58,143 nt of DNA from DYRB01 sp963802205 (GCA_963802205.1 CAWDHW010000034.1:1-58143); one strand, 5' to 3'. Numbered from the stretch's first letter, positions 1 to 9,741 are shown. Notes: generated by a model not told the origin, from the letters alone. A program made the numbers and translations.

Positions 1-383
1 TCGTCTTGCTCCTTGCTGCGGCGCCGGCCCCGCCGCGAGTTGTACTTCTATTTGGTTCATCAGCGGGGACTGATGGAGGTGGGGAAGCGGCCACGCCACT
101 GGACCGGGTCGCGGAGACCCAGCGCAACGACGCGCTATCCGCGGGGGCGACGATACGGGCAAGGGGACGGCGAGCGCAACAAGAACCGCCGGCGACGATG
201 CAGAGGTTGTTGACGCGTCCCGCAGGGCAGGGTTGGACGGGGCTGGAGCTTAGGCCGGGGGTGCCCAACAAACGGCAGGCTCCATCCCGGCGGGACCGCG
301 AGCCGGGCAAACGTCCAAGGGCCCCCGCCCTCACCCACACGGCCGAAATTTGGCTACACAGTGGCTACACGGACTGACCAAAC
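1..383. other. Stretch without a supported gene
   Basis: Several open frames cross this stretch on both strands, but they are Arg/Pro/Gly-rich, lack a convincing ribosome binding site and resemble no family I know. They look like chance frames in GC-rich DNA. The stretch lies on the 3' side of the initiator tRNA, a common place for integrated elements, but no integrase or transposase is visible before the window edge. Confidence 0.5.
351..372 (+). repeat. Two tandem 11-bp units next to the tRNA
   Basis: TGGCTACACAG is followed immediately by TGGCTACACGG, which differs at one base. The pair sits about 55 bp beyond the 3' end of the initiator tRNA. It may be recombinase arm-site debris or chance; nothing else in the window supports an integrated element here. 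Confidence 0.4.
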
Positions 384-419
384 GAAAAAGGGCTTGCGGT
401 TTATCACCGTAAGCCCTTG
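384..419 (-). terminator. Rho-independent terminator of tRNA-fMet
   Basis: On the minus strand, AAGGGCTTACGG pairs with CCGCAAGCCCTT around a short loop and is followed by a T run. It begins about 8 bases past the CCA end of the tRNA, so the tRNA looks like a single-gene transcript. The terminator after tRNA-Leu has a similar AAGGGCTTGC-type stem. Confidence 0.8.
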
Positions 420-426
420 TTTTTAC

Positions 427-503
<77 letters not shown>

Positions 504-515
504 ATTGAGCCGCGA

Positions 516-544
516 ACTATACAGATCTGTCCGGGGGAGCGCAA
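516..544 (-). promoter_or_regulatory. Sigma-70 promoter of tRNA-fMet
   Basis: On the minus strand a TTGCGC -35 box and a TATAGT -10 box are separated by exactly 17 bases. The -10 box ends 12 bases before the mature tRNA 5' end, which fits transcription of a short leader. Confidence 0.75.
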
Positions 545-554
545 GCCAAATTTC

Positions 555-2269
555 TCAGGCACCCACCGATGGTGTGCCGCGCACCCCACCAAGCTCCGCT
601 ACCAGGAGATCCGCGACCCGGAAGGCGTTGGCGTAGATGGTCCAGGTGTAGGGGACGCTGCCGCCGGTGGGCATGAAACTGCCGTCGGTGACGTAGAGAT
701 TATCGACCCCGTGGGCCCGACAGCCCGGGTCCAGGACGCTGGTTGGCCGGGTCTGTGCCGAAGCGGCAGCCCCCCGCCACCAGGTTCTGGGGTGGGGTCG
801 AGCTGACATCCCAGGTGACGTTGACCGCCCCCATCCGCTCCAGGACGGCTGCCGCCTTGGGGGCGACGTAGCGCCCTATGGCGAGATCCCGCGGGTGATA
901 ACCGAGGCGGACCCGGGCCACCGGCAGGCCCCACTTGTCCTTCTCGCTCGGATCGAGGCCGACGCGGCAATCGTCCACCGGGGTCCAGTCGTTGAAGACC
1001 TCGAACCGCAGGTGCTGGCCTTCGCCGAAGTAGGCCTTGATGCGGTCCTTGAGCGGCTTGCCCCACACCAGGTTGCCGTCCTCGTCGCGCTTCTGGGCGT
1101 CGGCGCGTGCGATGCCGTTGGCGTGGCGGAACAGAAACTCGACCGTCCCGCCCTTGGTCAGGGCCCCGGCGTCCGGGTCCCGGTAGAGGTACCAGTCTTG
1201 CAAAGCGCGGTTGATGAAGAGGCCGCGTGCCGAAAGGGCCAGGACCTCCGCGGGGTCGAGCCCGGCGTAGCGTAGCGTCCCGCCCCCTACCCCGCCGGAG
1301 GAGAACAACAGGTTGCGCCCGACCTGCCCGGAGCCGTTGCGCGAGCCCTGCCGGGTGCCTGGGGCCTGGGGATAGCAGTAGCAGGCGGGCAGACTCGATG
1401 GGCTGGCAGGCGACGACGTAGGCTCGGGCGTCCAGGCGGCGGCGCTCACCGCCGCCGGTGAGGTACTCCACGGCCTCGACCCGGCCCTGCTGGTCGCTCA
1501 CCAGGCGGGTGACCATGGACCTCGGACGGACGTCGCAGCGCCCGGTACGCACCGCCTGGTCGAGCAGGGCGGCCCTGGCGCTGCCCTTGGCCCCGGTACT
1601 GCACCCATAACTGCCGCAGTAGTTGCTGTAGGCGCAGCCGTCGCGCCCCATGGCCGAATAGGGCAGGATGGCGCGGGCGACCGGCAGGGACTGGTAGCCC
1701 AGTTCCCGGCAGGCACGGTCGATGCGCGCCGCCACCGGATGCTCCACCGTCGGCGGATAAGGGAAGTCGGGGCTGGACCTGGGTTCCAGGTGGGGGTGGG
1801 CGACCACACGGCCTGAGACACCGACCCGCCGCTCGACGCGGTCATAGTAGGGTTCGAGATCGGCATAGGAGATCGGCCAATCGACGACATTGCCACCGTC
1901 CACCGGTCCCAGCTCGGAGCGGAGCCGAAAATCCACCGGCTTCATGCGGTGAAAAAAGCCACTCATGAGGTTGGTTGCGCCGCCGACCATGTTGCCGTTC
2001 CAGAAGTCCCAACCGGAGCTTAGGGTCGATTCCCCCTCCCAGGCCCCGTCGTCGCCCCGCTGCTCCAGGACATGGCGCTCGTCACGGAGGTTTGGCGTAT
2101 AGGTGGCGCGGCGCACCGCGGCAATCTCATCCTTGCAGAAGTCGGCTTCCTTGAGCCAGGGGCCCTTCTCCAGGACCACCACCGAGTAGCCGGCCTCCGT
2201 CAGGGTGAGGGCGACCGGCCCGCCGCCAGCCCCGCTGCCGATCACGCAGACATCGAAGTCCTTGCTCAT
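555..2269 (-). pseudogene. GMC family FAD oxidoreductase (two frameshifts)
   Basis: This is a flavin-dependent alcohol or sugar dehydrogenase of the GMC family, about 570 residues once frames are joined. The N-terminus carries the dinucleotide-binding motif GSGAGGG (residues about 11-17) ending in the VVVLEKG strand. The C-terminus carries the family signature around GTDP and DNLYVTDGSFMPT. The frame breaks twice: near 1370, where CCCC probably should be CCC, and near 750, where CCAACC probably should be CCACC. Both are +1 and together restore the frame. All family landmarks survive, so sequencing error is as likely as decay. The start overlaps the small-subunit gene by 4 bp (ATGA), so the two form one transcription unit. 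The oxidised substrate cannot be read from the sequence. Confidence 0.85.
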
Positions 2270-2811
2270 GACTTGCCGAGCGTCCCGTAGAGGGTTGCCG
2301 GGGTCGGACGGGGTCGGCCCGGGTCATGGTCGAGCCAGACCCAGCCGATGCCGCCGGGGTTACCGCCGTAGAGGGGGTCGCCCAGCAGGGCCTCCAGGGT
2401 GTAAGCAACGAGCGTGGATAACCAGTTGTCCCCCGCCACGGTATCACTGATGCGCCTCAGCAGGTCCTCTCGGGGACCGGGCCCGACCTCGGCGAAGGGG
2501 TATCCGGCGACTTCCCGGGCCAGGTCGTCCAGCCACCCGATCCCCCGGAGCACGAAGGCGCGGGTATCGGGGTCCAACTCGGGGTCCGCGAGGACTGCGT
2601 CCAGGTAGGCCGTGGCCTGGATGTCCTGGCTGCCGGGGGCGCCGGGCTCGGAGGGAAGCAGGTGATCCTGGACCAACATCAGGGTGCGCCATTGGTCGGC
2701 GGTCAGGACCCGACCCGTCATGCCAACCGGGACCGACGACAGAACCGCGGGCGGAACCCCGGCGGTCAGGGCGGCCAGGGAAGTCCGACAGAGGAAATCG
2801 CGGCGGTTCAT
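2266..2811 (-). CDS. Gluconate 2-dehydrogenase subunit 3 family protein
   Basis: This 181-residue protein opens with a Tat-type signal (RRDFLCRTSLAALTAG) followed by the small-subunit domain of gluconate 2-dehydrogenase-type complexes. In that family the small subunit carries the twin-arginine signal and escorts the folded GMC flavoprotein to the periplasm, which fits the absence of any signal on the partner gene. I chose the ATG at 2811 because it puts the twin-arginine motif at the N-terminus; an upstream in-frame ATG would bury it. No cytochrome c third subunit lies beside the pair, so the electron acceptor is unknown. Confidence 0.85.
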   Translation of the reverse strand: MNRRDFLCRTSLAALTAGVPPAVLSSVPVGMTGRVLTADQWRTLMLVQDHLLPSEPGAPGSQDIQATAYLDAVLADPELDPDTRAFVLRGIGWLDDLAREVAGYPFAEVGPGPREDLLRRISDTVAGDNWLSTLVAYTLEALLGDPLYGGNPGGIGWVWLDHDPGRPRPTPATLYGTLGKS

Positions 2812-3004
2812 GACAGGGGCCCGGCGGGTGCGACGTGGGGGCATTGAAACCCAAAGTGCCCCCGGGGGCAAAGCCGCCTGGGTGCCACAATCGCGTTATG
2901 GCGGAAGGATGGACAGGGCCGCCGGGATTCCGCAAGATTGTCGGGCAGGTCGCGCCCAGGTCCAGCCCGGGCCTTGCTCCGAACAACAACCACAGGAGTC
3001 GCCC

Positions 3005-3682
3005 ATGTCCCCCAGATTCAGCCGCACCGGCGCCCACGCGACCGCCCTCGCGCTCATGCTGATCCCGGTCCTGGCCCTGGCCTGGACGCCCTATGGTGGC
3101 GGGCCGAATCAGGGCTATCCAGGCGGCCCCGATCAGGGGGCCCCGATGGACCCGGCCGGGGCACCATTCGGCTATGGCGGCGACCTCGGGCCAGGCTTCG
3201 GCGACGACTTCTGCCCCGACTTCGACCGGTTCTTTGGCAGGCCCTTCCGCGGTCGCACGAGCGAGGGCCGCAACTGGACCCCGCCCTTTGCCCCCCCGGC
3301 GGCCGGGCCCGAGTCCTACCAACGCGGCTTCGGTCATCGGGGCTCTATGGGCCAGTCCGGTGGCCTGCGCATCGATCGCCGCGCGACCGACGACGCCTAC
3401 CTGCTGGATATTCAGATCTCCGGGATCAAGCCCACGGAGGTCGAGGTCCGCGTGCAAGGGCCCTGGGTCCTGGTCTCACGCAACAGTTCCGCCCAGTCCA
3501 ACGAGGAAGAGACCATGAGCGATGGGCGCGGCTACCGCCGGAGCTTCAGCTATTCCAGCGGATCCATGAGCCGGCGCTTCAAACTACCGCCGGATGCCGA
3601 CGGGGCAGCCCTGCAACGCCAGGACGCCGACGATGCCGTCCACATCAGCATCCCGCGGACCAGGTCGGCCGACCCTCGATAA
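3005..3682 (+). CDS. Secreted Hsp20/alpha-crystallin family protein
   Basis: This 225-residue small heat-shock-type protein has an unusual design. Residues about 1-26 form a Sec-type signal (basic start, LALMLIPVLALA core). A Gly/Pro/Asp-rich linker follows to about residue 115, and a C-terminal alpha-crystallin domain then starts near LRIDRRATDDAYLLDI and ends with strands around SRRFKLPPDAD and VHISIP. Ordinary Hsp20 chaperones are cytoplasmic and lack a signal, so this one probably works in the periplasm. The ATG at 3005 follows a CAGGAG-type ribosome binding site and gives the clean signal peptide. The next gene starts 36 bp downstream on the same strand. Confidence 0.8.
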   Translation: MSPRFSRTGAHATALALMLIPVLALAWTPYGGGPNQGYPGGPDQGAPMDPAGAPFGYGGDLGPGFGDDFCPDFDRFFGRPFRGRTSEGRNWTPPFAPPAAGPESYQRGFGHRGSMGQSGGLRIDRRATDDAYLLDIQISGIKPTEVEVRVQGPWVLVSRNSSAQSNEEETMSDGRGYRRSFSYSSGSMSRRFKLPPDADGAALQRQDADDAVHISIPRTRSADPR

Positions 3683-3718
3683 CCCGTCGTAACACCCCGG
3701 ACCCACCAGGAGCCCCCA

Positions 3719-4147
3719 GTGGCCACACACCCCAAAGCCCCCTTCACCTCCGCCCAGGACGCCGAAGACGCCTTCTACGACGCCCTCGACGAGCGCAATG
3801 CCGAGCATATGGCGGCGGTCTGGGGGGAGGGTCCGGACATTGCCTGTCTACTGCCTATGCATTCGCTGCTCTTTGGTGAGGATGTGCGCGGGCTCTGGAC
3901 GCCCCTGTTCGCCGCTGGGGCCATCGACCTTCAGGTTCGCCACCTGCGATGGGTCGATCTGGGCGACCTCGCCATCCACTATGTCCAGGAGTGGGTGAAC
4001 CCGCCGGCCGGGCAGCGCGCCCCTCCGCCGGTCTATGCCACCAATGTCTTTCGCCGTGACACGGCCGGGTGGCACCTGGTCGCGCACCAAAACTCCCCTA
4101 CCCCGCCGCCGCCAGGGTCCATGGGTGGGCCAGGTCCTGCGAACTGA
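3719..4147 (+). CDS. NTF2/SnoaL-like domain protein
   Basis: This 142-residue protein fits the alpha+beta barrel family that includes ketosteroid isomerase and SnoaL: an N-terminal helix with AQDAEDAFYDALDERN, a Trp-rich strand (AAVWGEGPDI), and later strands LQVRHLRWVDL and ATNVFRRDTAGWHLVAHQ. The start is a GTG at 3719 just after CAGGAGCCCCC. The C-terminus is a low-complexity Pro/Gly tail. No catalytic residues are evident, so a specific activity cannot be assigned. The downstream mtaB frame opens 35 bp after its stop. Confidence 0.75.
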   Translation: MATHPKAPFTSAQDAEDAFYDALDERNAEHMAAVWGEGPDIACLLPMHSLLFGEDVRGLWTPLFAAGAIDLQVRHLRWVDLGDLAIHYVQEWVNPPAGQRAPPPVYATNVFRRDTAGWHLVAHQNSPTPPPPGSMGGPGPAN

Positions 4148-4181
4148 GTGGCAAGACGCCGACCCCTGGAAGATTGAAACC

Positions 4182-5499
4182 TTGAGGGTCCGCCTGCACA
4201 CCCTGGGTTGCCGCCTCAACGAGGCGGAGGTCGAGGCATGGGCACAGACCCTGATGGCACAGGGCCATCGCCTGTGCAGGCCCGAGGAAAGCGCCGATCT
4301 GGTCCTGGTCAACACCTGCGCCGTGACCGCCGAGGCCCTGCGCAAGTCCGGGCAGCTCCTGCGCCGCAGCCGCCGGGAGGACCCCGACGCACGTCTGGTA
4401 GTCAGCGGCTGCGCTGTCTCCCTGCCGGGACCGCCCTCCAGCCTCGCCGCGGCGGTGGATCTGGTGGTTCCCAACACCCACAAGGATCGGTTGGTAGCGA
4501 TCGCTGCCGACCGCCTGGGGTTCGGGCCTGGGACCTGTGGCGGTCCAGGGACCGGACCCTGGGCACGGTGGCGAGGTCCTGTTCGCCCGTTCCCGTCAGC
4601 GCGCCTTCGTCAAGGTCCAGGATGGCTGCCGGCACCGCTGCGCCTACTGCGTGATCACCCTTGCCCGGGGCGAGGAGCGCAGCCGTTCCATCACGGAGTT
4701 GGTGGCCCAGGTCCAGGGGCTCGCCGCCGCCGGGGTGGACGAGGTGGTCCTGACAGGGGTCCACCTCGGCGGCTATGAATCCAGCCCAGCCGGACAGGAC
4801 CTGATAGACCTGATCCGCGCCCTGCTCGATCAGACCGGGGTGCGCCGCCTGCGCCTGGGGTCCCTGGAGCCCTGGGACATAGCCCCCGGCTTCTGGGCGC
4901 TCTTCGCCAACGCCCGCCTGATGCCCCACCTGCACCTGCCGATCCAGAGCGGCAGTCGCCCCGTGCTGCGGCGTATGGCCAGACGCGGGGGCCCGAGGCA
5001 ATTTCTCGACCTGGTCGCCGCCGCCCGGCGGGCTGTGCCGGACATCAACCTGACCACCGACATCATTGCCGGCTTCCCCGGGGAGACGGAGGAGGAATGG
5101 GGCGAGACCCTGGCCCTGGTGCGGGAGGCCGGATTCGGCGACATCCACGCCTTCCCCTACTCTCCGCGGCCCGGGACCCGCGCCGCCGGGCTGCCGGGGC
5201 AGGTCCCGGCGGCAATCCGCCAGGCCCGCACCCGGGAGGTGCGCGATCTGGCCTGGGAACTCCGCCGCACGGCCTTGGGACGCCTGGTGGGCACGCGGGT
5301 CGAGGTGCTGGTGGAGGGGCGCGATGACCTGGGCGGACCCCTGGACGGGCGCCTGGGTTATACCCCAGGCTACCTACCCGTGCGCCTCTGGGGGATCGCT
5401 GACCGGGGTGGCTATGGGCGCATCCGGCAGGTACTCCTCACTGGATTGGACCTGGAGGGCCAGGCGTTGATCGGGCAATGCGGTCCCGACCAAAGCTGA
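4182..5499 (+). pseudogene. mtaB: tRNA t6A methylthiotransferase MtaB (one frameshift)
   Basis: This radical-SAM enzyme converts t6A37 to ms2t6A37 in tRNAs reading ANN codons. The N-terminal UPF0004 domain begins LHTLGCRLNEAE and supplies the first cluster cysteines (LGCR, NTCAVT, VSGCAV). The radical-SAM motif CRHRCAYC lies in the second half, followed by GVHLGGYES and IQSGS. I chose the TTG at 4182 because GGAAG lies 9 bases upstream and family homology starts right there; a GTG at 4125 overlaps the previous gene. The frame shifts by +1 between about 4505 and 4540, in a run rich in G and C tracts. Corrected length is about 438 residues, normal for MtaB. Confidence 0.88.
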
Positions 5500-5603
5500 C
5501 CGCGCTCCCTGCACGCGCCGACACCTGCCCTGCCAGGGTCGGTTTTCCTTTTCCCCTCGCCGGACTTATCCTCAGCCACCTGTCAGACCAAGCGGGGGCG
5601 ACT

Positions 5604-8591
5604 ATGGCGGTTGTGCTGGCGTTGCAGGAACGGGTGGCAGAACTGCGGCGCACCTGGGAGGCTACCCTGCTGGATGCGAACCTGGCCCACCCCGACGGCG
5701 AGGGATTCCCCGCCCAAATGGACCGGGTGTGGGAGGCCAGCGACTATGTGGCCCAGGCATGTATCCGACACCCGGCACTCCTGCCCGGGCTCGTCGCATC
5801 GGGGCGCCTGGCGCGCCCCAGCGCAGAGGGTGAGATCGCCGGCCTGCTCGACCAGTGCCTGGCGGGAGTGTCCGACGAGCCCGCCCTGGCGGCGGCACTG
5901 CGCCGTTTCCGCCGCCTGGAGATGGTGCGGATCATCTGGCGCGATCTGGCGGGCGAGGCCGCCCTGGCGGAGACCCTGGAGGACCTCAGTGCCCTGGCGG
6001 ATGCGTGCATTTGCGCCGCCCTGGACCGGCTTCAGGCCTGGACCAGGGCGGAGTTGGGTACGCCCCTGGACGCCGAGGGTCAACCACAGGCGATGGTGGT
6101 CCTGGGAATGGGAAAGCTTGGGGCCCGCGAGCTCAACCTCTCCTCCGACATCGACCTGATCTTCGCCTATGCCCACAACGGGCCGGTGGAAGGGGGTCCG
6201 AGGTCGCTGACCGCCGAACAGTTCTTCATCCGCCTCGGCCAGCGCCTGGTCCAGGTCCTGGACAACCAGACCGCCGACGGCTTCGTCTTCCGGGTGGACA
6301 CACGCCTGCGCCCCTTCGGCAGCGCCGGGCCCCTGGCCATGAGCTTCCGGGCCATGGAAGACTACTACCAGTCCCAGGCCCGGGAGTGGGAACGCTACGC
6401 CATGATCAAGGCCCGGGTGGTGGCTGGAGAGCCTGCCGCGGCGGCCAAGATCGCCGCCCTGCTGCGCCCCTTTGTCTTTCGCCGCTACCTGGATTACGGG
6501 GCCATCGAATCGCTCCGTGAGCTCAAGCGATTGATCGCAAAGGAACTCCACCGCAAGGGGATGCACGCCAACATTAAGCTGGGCCCGGGCGGCATCCGCG
6601 AGATCGAATTCATCGGCCAGGCCCTGCAGTTGGTGCGCGGCGGACGGGACGGGGCCTTGCAGATCCGCCCCATTCTGCCGGTGCTGGAGCGCCTCGGTGC
6701 CCTGGGCTTGCTCCCCGCGGAGTCCGTCGCCAAACTCACACAGGCATACGGTTTCCTGCGCCTGGTGGAAAACCGCCTCCAGGCATGGAAGGACCAGCAG
6801 ACCCACGTCCTCCCCAGCGACCCCCAGGGCCGCCTGCGGCTGGCGCGGTCCATGGGGTTTGCCGACTGGTCCGTCTTCGCGGACGTCCTCGACCGGCACC
6901 GTGCCCAGGTCCAATTGGAATTCGACCAACTCTTCGGTGACCCCATGCCTGGTTCCAGAGCTGCCGAAGCGCAGGCCGACGAGGACGCCGCCAAGCCCCC
7001 GGCCGGCCCCCACCCCCTGGCGCCGGTCTGGATCGGCACCGTCACAGATGCCCGCCCCCTGGCCAGACTGGCGAGCGTGGATCTCCTGGCGCAGGCCGGC
7101 TTCCGCGAGCCAGAGGTCATCCTCGACCGGCTCGACAGCTTCCGCACCGTGGCCGAGCGCAAGGGCCTGAGCACTCGGGGAACGGACCGCCTGGCCCAGA
7201 TGATGCCGCCGATGCTCGCATTGGTCGCCTGCAGCGACGATCAGAGCCGCACCCTGGAGCGGGTCTTGAGCATCCTGGCGGCCGCGGTGAGCCGTACCGC
7301 CTATCTGTCCATGCTGGTGGAGAACCAAGGTCTGCTCGCCCGGCTGGTCCGGCTCACAGGGTTGAGCCCCTGGATCGCGACCCAGATCGCCCGCCACCCC
7401 ATCCTGCTCGACGAACTGCTCGACCGCCGCCTCACCGAGGCCATGCCGGAAAAGCCGGAGCTGACCGTTGAACTCGACGCCCTGCTGGAGGCGGTGGACC
7501 CCGATGACCTGGAACAGCAGATGGATCGCCTGCGCCAGTTCGCTCGCGGCAACATCCTGCGGGTCGCAGCCGGGGACCTGGAGGGCCGCATCCCGCTGAT
7601 GAAGGTCAGCGACTACCTGACCTGGATCGCAGAGGTGGCGGTTGCCCGCGCCCTATCCCTGACCTGGGACAATCTGGTAGCCCGCCACGGGCCCCCGAGC
7701 GGCGTGGCGGGGACCGCCACCGGCTTCCTCATCATCGGCTATGGGAAGCTCGGCGGCCTGGAGCTTGGCTACGGATCGGACCTGGACCTGGTATTCCTGC
7801 ACCGGGGCAACTCCGCCACCGCCATGACCGCCGGGCCCCAACCCATTGCCGACCAGCAATTCTATGCCCGCCTGGGTCAGCGGCTGATCCACATGATCAA
7901 CACCCAGACCGCCGCCGGCCAACTCTACGAGGTGGACATGCGCCTGCGCCCGGACGGGGCCAAGGGCGTTCTCGCCCGCTCCCTCACATCGTTCGCCGAC
8001 TACCAGGCTCACGAGGCGTGGACCTGGGAGCACCAGGCCCTGGTACGGGCCCGTCCCATCGCCGGGGACCCCCTGCTGGCGGAACAGTTCGCCGCGGTGC
8101 GCAAGTCCATCCTGTGCCGCGAGCGCGACCCCGCGAGCCTGCGCCGGGAGGTACGCGATATGCGGGCCAAGATGCGCGCAGCCCTGGATCAGAGTAGTCG
8201 CGCGCAGCGCGCACCAAGTCCCCTGCTTCCCCTGGGAGATGAAGGGGGTGACGGTAATGGGGGTGGCCGCTTCGACCTCAAGCAGGGGGCCGGCGGTATT
8301 GCCGACATTGAGTTTATGGTTCAATACGCGGTCCTGCGCTGGGCCGCGACCTACCCCGCCCTGGCGCGGTGGTCCGACAACATCCGCATCCTGGAGACCC
8401 TGGCCGGGCTCGGCCTGCTCCCGGCGGGGGCCGCAGCGGACCTGACCGTGGCCTACAAGGCCCTGCGCTCGGCCTATCACCGCAGTTGCCTGCAGGACGA
8501 GCCCACGCGCATCCCCGACGACCGCCTGGTCGCCGAGCGCCAGCGGGTCAAGGCCCTGTGGCAGGAACTGATGGAAGGCAACGAGCCTTGA
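5604..8591 (+). CDS. glnE: Glutamine synthetase adenylyltransferase/deadenylase
   Basis: This bifunctional 995-residue enzyme adds AMP to, and phosphorolytically removes it from, glutamine synthetase under PII control. Both nucleotidyltransferase halves are clear: GMGKLGARELNLSSDIDLIF near residue 170 and GYGKLGGLELGYGSDLDLVF near residue 713, each followed by a GGIREIEF or GGIADIEF motif. The ATG at 5604 follows AGCGGGGGCG and begins at the family N-terminus. Residues about 863-888, just before the last catalytic motif, are a low-complexity insert (QRAPSPLLP, GDGNGG) encoded by a dispersed repeat. The frame stays open through it. ilvE follows after 51 bp, a pairing common in gammaproteobacteria. 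Confidence 0.96.
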   Translation: MAVVLALQERVAELRRTWEATLLDANLAHPDGEGFPAQMDRVWEASDYVAQACIRHPALLPGLVASGRLARPSAEGEIAGLLDQCLAGVSDEPALAAALRRFRRLEMVRIIWRDLAGEAALAETLEDLSALADACICAALDRLQAWTRAELGTPLDAEGQPQAMVVLGMGKLGARELNLSSDIDLIFAYAHNGPVEGGPRSLTAEQFFIRLGQRLVQVLDNQTADGFVFRVDTRLRPFGSAGPLAMSFRAMEDYYQSQAREWERYAMIKARVVAGEPAAAAKIAALLRPFVFRRYLDYGAIESLRELKRLIAKELHRKGMHANIKLGPGGIREIEFIGQALQLVRGGRDGALQIRPILPVLERLGALGLLPAESVAKLTQAYGFLRLVENRLQAWKDQQTHVLPSDPQGRLRLARSMGFADWSVFADVLDRHRAQVQLEFDQLFGDPMPGSRAAEAQADEDAAKPPAGPHPLAPVWIGTVTDARPLARLASVDLLAQAGFREPEVILDRLDSFRTVAERKGLSTRGTDRLAQMMPPMLALVACSDDQSRTLERVLSILAAAVSRTAYLSMLVENQGLLARLVRLTGLSPWIATQIARHPILLDELLDRRLTEAMPEKPELTVELDALLEAVDPDDLEQQMDRLRQFARGNILRVAAGDLEGRIPLMKVSDYLTWIAEVAVARALSLTWDNLVARHGPPSGVAGTATGFLIIGYGKLGGLELGYGSDLDLVFLHRGNSATAMTAGPQPIADQQFYARLGQRLIHMINTQTAAGQLYEVDMRLRPDGAKGVLARSLTSFADYQAHEAWTWEHQALVRARPIAGDPLLAEQFAAVRKSILCRERDPASLRREVRDMRAKMRAALDQSSRAQRAPSPLLPLGDEGGDGNGGGRFDLKQGAGGIADIEFMVQYAVLRWAATYPALARWSDNIRILETLAGLGLLPAGAAADLTVAYKALRSAYHRSCLQDEPTRIPDDRLVAERQRVKALWQELMEGNEP
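8191..8266. repeat. Dispersed GC-rich repeat inside glnE
   Basis: Read on the minus strand, this stretch contains an AGGGGA-type segment, then GGGGACTTGG, then the palindromic core TGCGCGCTGCGCGCGACT. The same order occurs in the hscA-fdx spacer at about 33463-33530 (GGAGAGGGAGAC, then GAGCGCGCTTCGCGCGG). In glnE it adds about 25 codons in frame, between the MRAKMRAALD helix and FDLKQGAGGI, where other GlnE proteins are shorter. Confidence 0.6.
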
Positions 8592-8642
8592 TTTCCCTTT
8601 TACGCGCGGCCCAAGGGCCGTGCGCCCATGCGGAGTGACGTA

Positions 8643-9566
8643 ATGAAGACGATGGCAAACCGCGACGGCTTCATCTGGCTGGATGGCGAGATGGTGCCCT
8701 GGCGCGACGCGACGACCCATGTCCTGACCCACACCCTGCACTATGGCATGGGGGTCTTCGAGGGGGTCCGCGCCTACAAGACCGACGCCGGTGCGGCCAT
8801 CTTCCGGCTCGATGAGCATACCGATCGGCTGTTCAACTCCGCCCACATCCTGGGCATGCCCATGCCCTTCGACCGCGAGACCATCAGCGAGGCCCAGCGT
8901 GCCGCGGTACGGGAGAACGGGCTCGCCTCGGCCTATATCCGCCCCATGTGCTTCTATGGGTCCGAGGGCATGGGCCTGCGCGCCGACAACCTCCAGGTCC
9001 ATTGCATGGTCGCCGCCTGGGAATGGGGTGCCTATCTCGGCGAGGAGAACATGCGCTGCGGCATCCGCATCAAGGTGTCCTCCTTCACACGCCACCATGT
9101 GAACATCACCATGTGCCGGGCTAAGGCCAATGGCAATTACATGAACTCCATGCTGGCCCTCAAGGAGGCCCTGCACTGCGGCTATGACGAGGCCCTGCTG
9201 CTGGACTCCGAAGGTTATGTCATGGAGGGCAGCGGCGAGAACATCTTCATCGTCCGCGACGGCATCCTCTATACCCCGGACCTGACCTCGGCCCTGGATG
9301 GGATCACCCGCAAGACGGTAATGGCCCTGGCCGACGAGATCGGGCTCAAGGTGATCGAAAAGCGCATCACCCGAGACGAGGTCTATATCGCCGACGAGGC
9401 CTTCTTCACCGGCACCGCCGCCGAGGTGACCCCCATCCGCGAGGTGGACGGCCGGACCATCGGTGCGGGCGGGCGCGGTCCCATCACCGAGCGCCTGCAA
9501 ACCCTCTACTTCGACCAGGTCCACGGCCGGCGCGACGAGAACCCGCACTGGTTGACCCTGGTCTAG
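8643..9566 (+). CDS. ilvE: Branched-chain-amino-acid aminotransferase
   Basis: This PLP enzyme performs the last step of Leu, Ile and Val synthesis, transferring the amino group from glutamate. The 307-residue protein matches the fold-type IV family: HYGMGVFEGVRAY near the N-terminus, RPMCFYG, the PLP-lysine region around CRAKANGNYMNSMLA, and EGYVMEGSGENIFIV. I chose the ATG at 8643 because GGAG ends 7 bases before it; an ATG at 8628 lacks such a site. It lies 51 bp after glnE with no terminator between, so co-transcription is likely. A zinc-finger protein follows on the same strand. Confidence 0.95.
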   Translation: MKTMANRDGFIWLDGEMVPWRDATTHVLTHTLHYGMGVFEGVRAYKTDAGAAIFRLDEHTDRLFNSAHILGMPMPFDRETISEAQRAAVRENGLASAYIRPMCFYGSEGMGLRADNLQVHCMVAAWEWGAYLGEENMRCGIRIKVSSFTRHHVNITMCRAKANGNYMNSMLALKEALHCGYDEALLLDSEGYVMEGSGENIFIVRDGILYTPDLTSALDGITRKTVMALADEIGLKVIEKRITRDEVYIADEAFFTGTAAEVTPIREVDGRTIGAGGRGPITERLQTLYFDQVHGRRDENPHWLTLV

Positions 9567-9741
9567 GCCCGCGTCCGCCCCGATCCCTGGCGGTCTCGCC
9601 GGAGCGTCGTCCCGGCCGGGATGCCGGGAGTGAAGGCCAAGGACGGTAACGTGGAGCAAGGCAAGATGCTCGCCATTCGGTGACATCCAGTCCGCATCGC
9701 GTAATCCTGCGAACCCAACGCCTACTCAGGAGAAGCTGTCC

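Noticed and set aside
6..377. 123-codon frame before the initiator tRNA
   Set aside because: No ribosome site, random-looking composition rich in Arg, Pro and Gly, and no domain recognised. I left it as non-coding.
5583..9686. Very long open frames on the minus strand opposite glnE and ilvE (604 and 677 codons)
   Set aside because: Their composition is His/Gln/Gly/Asp-rich, as expected for antisense of GC-rich genes. They resemble no family, and the plus strand carries unmistakable GlnE and IlvE motifs.
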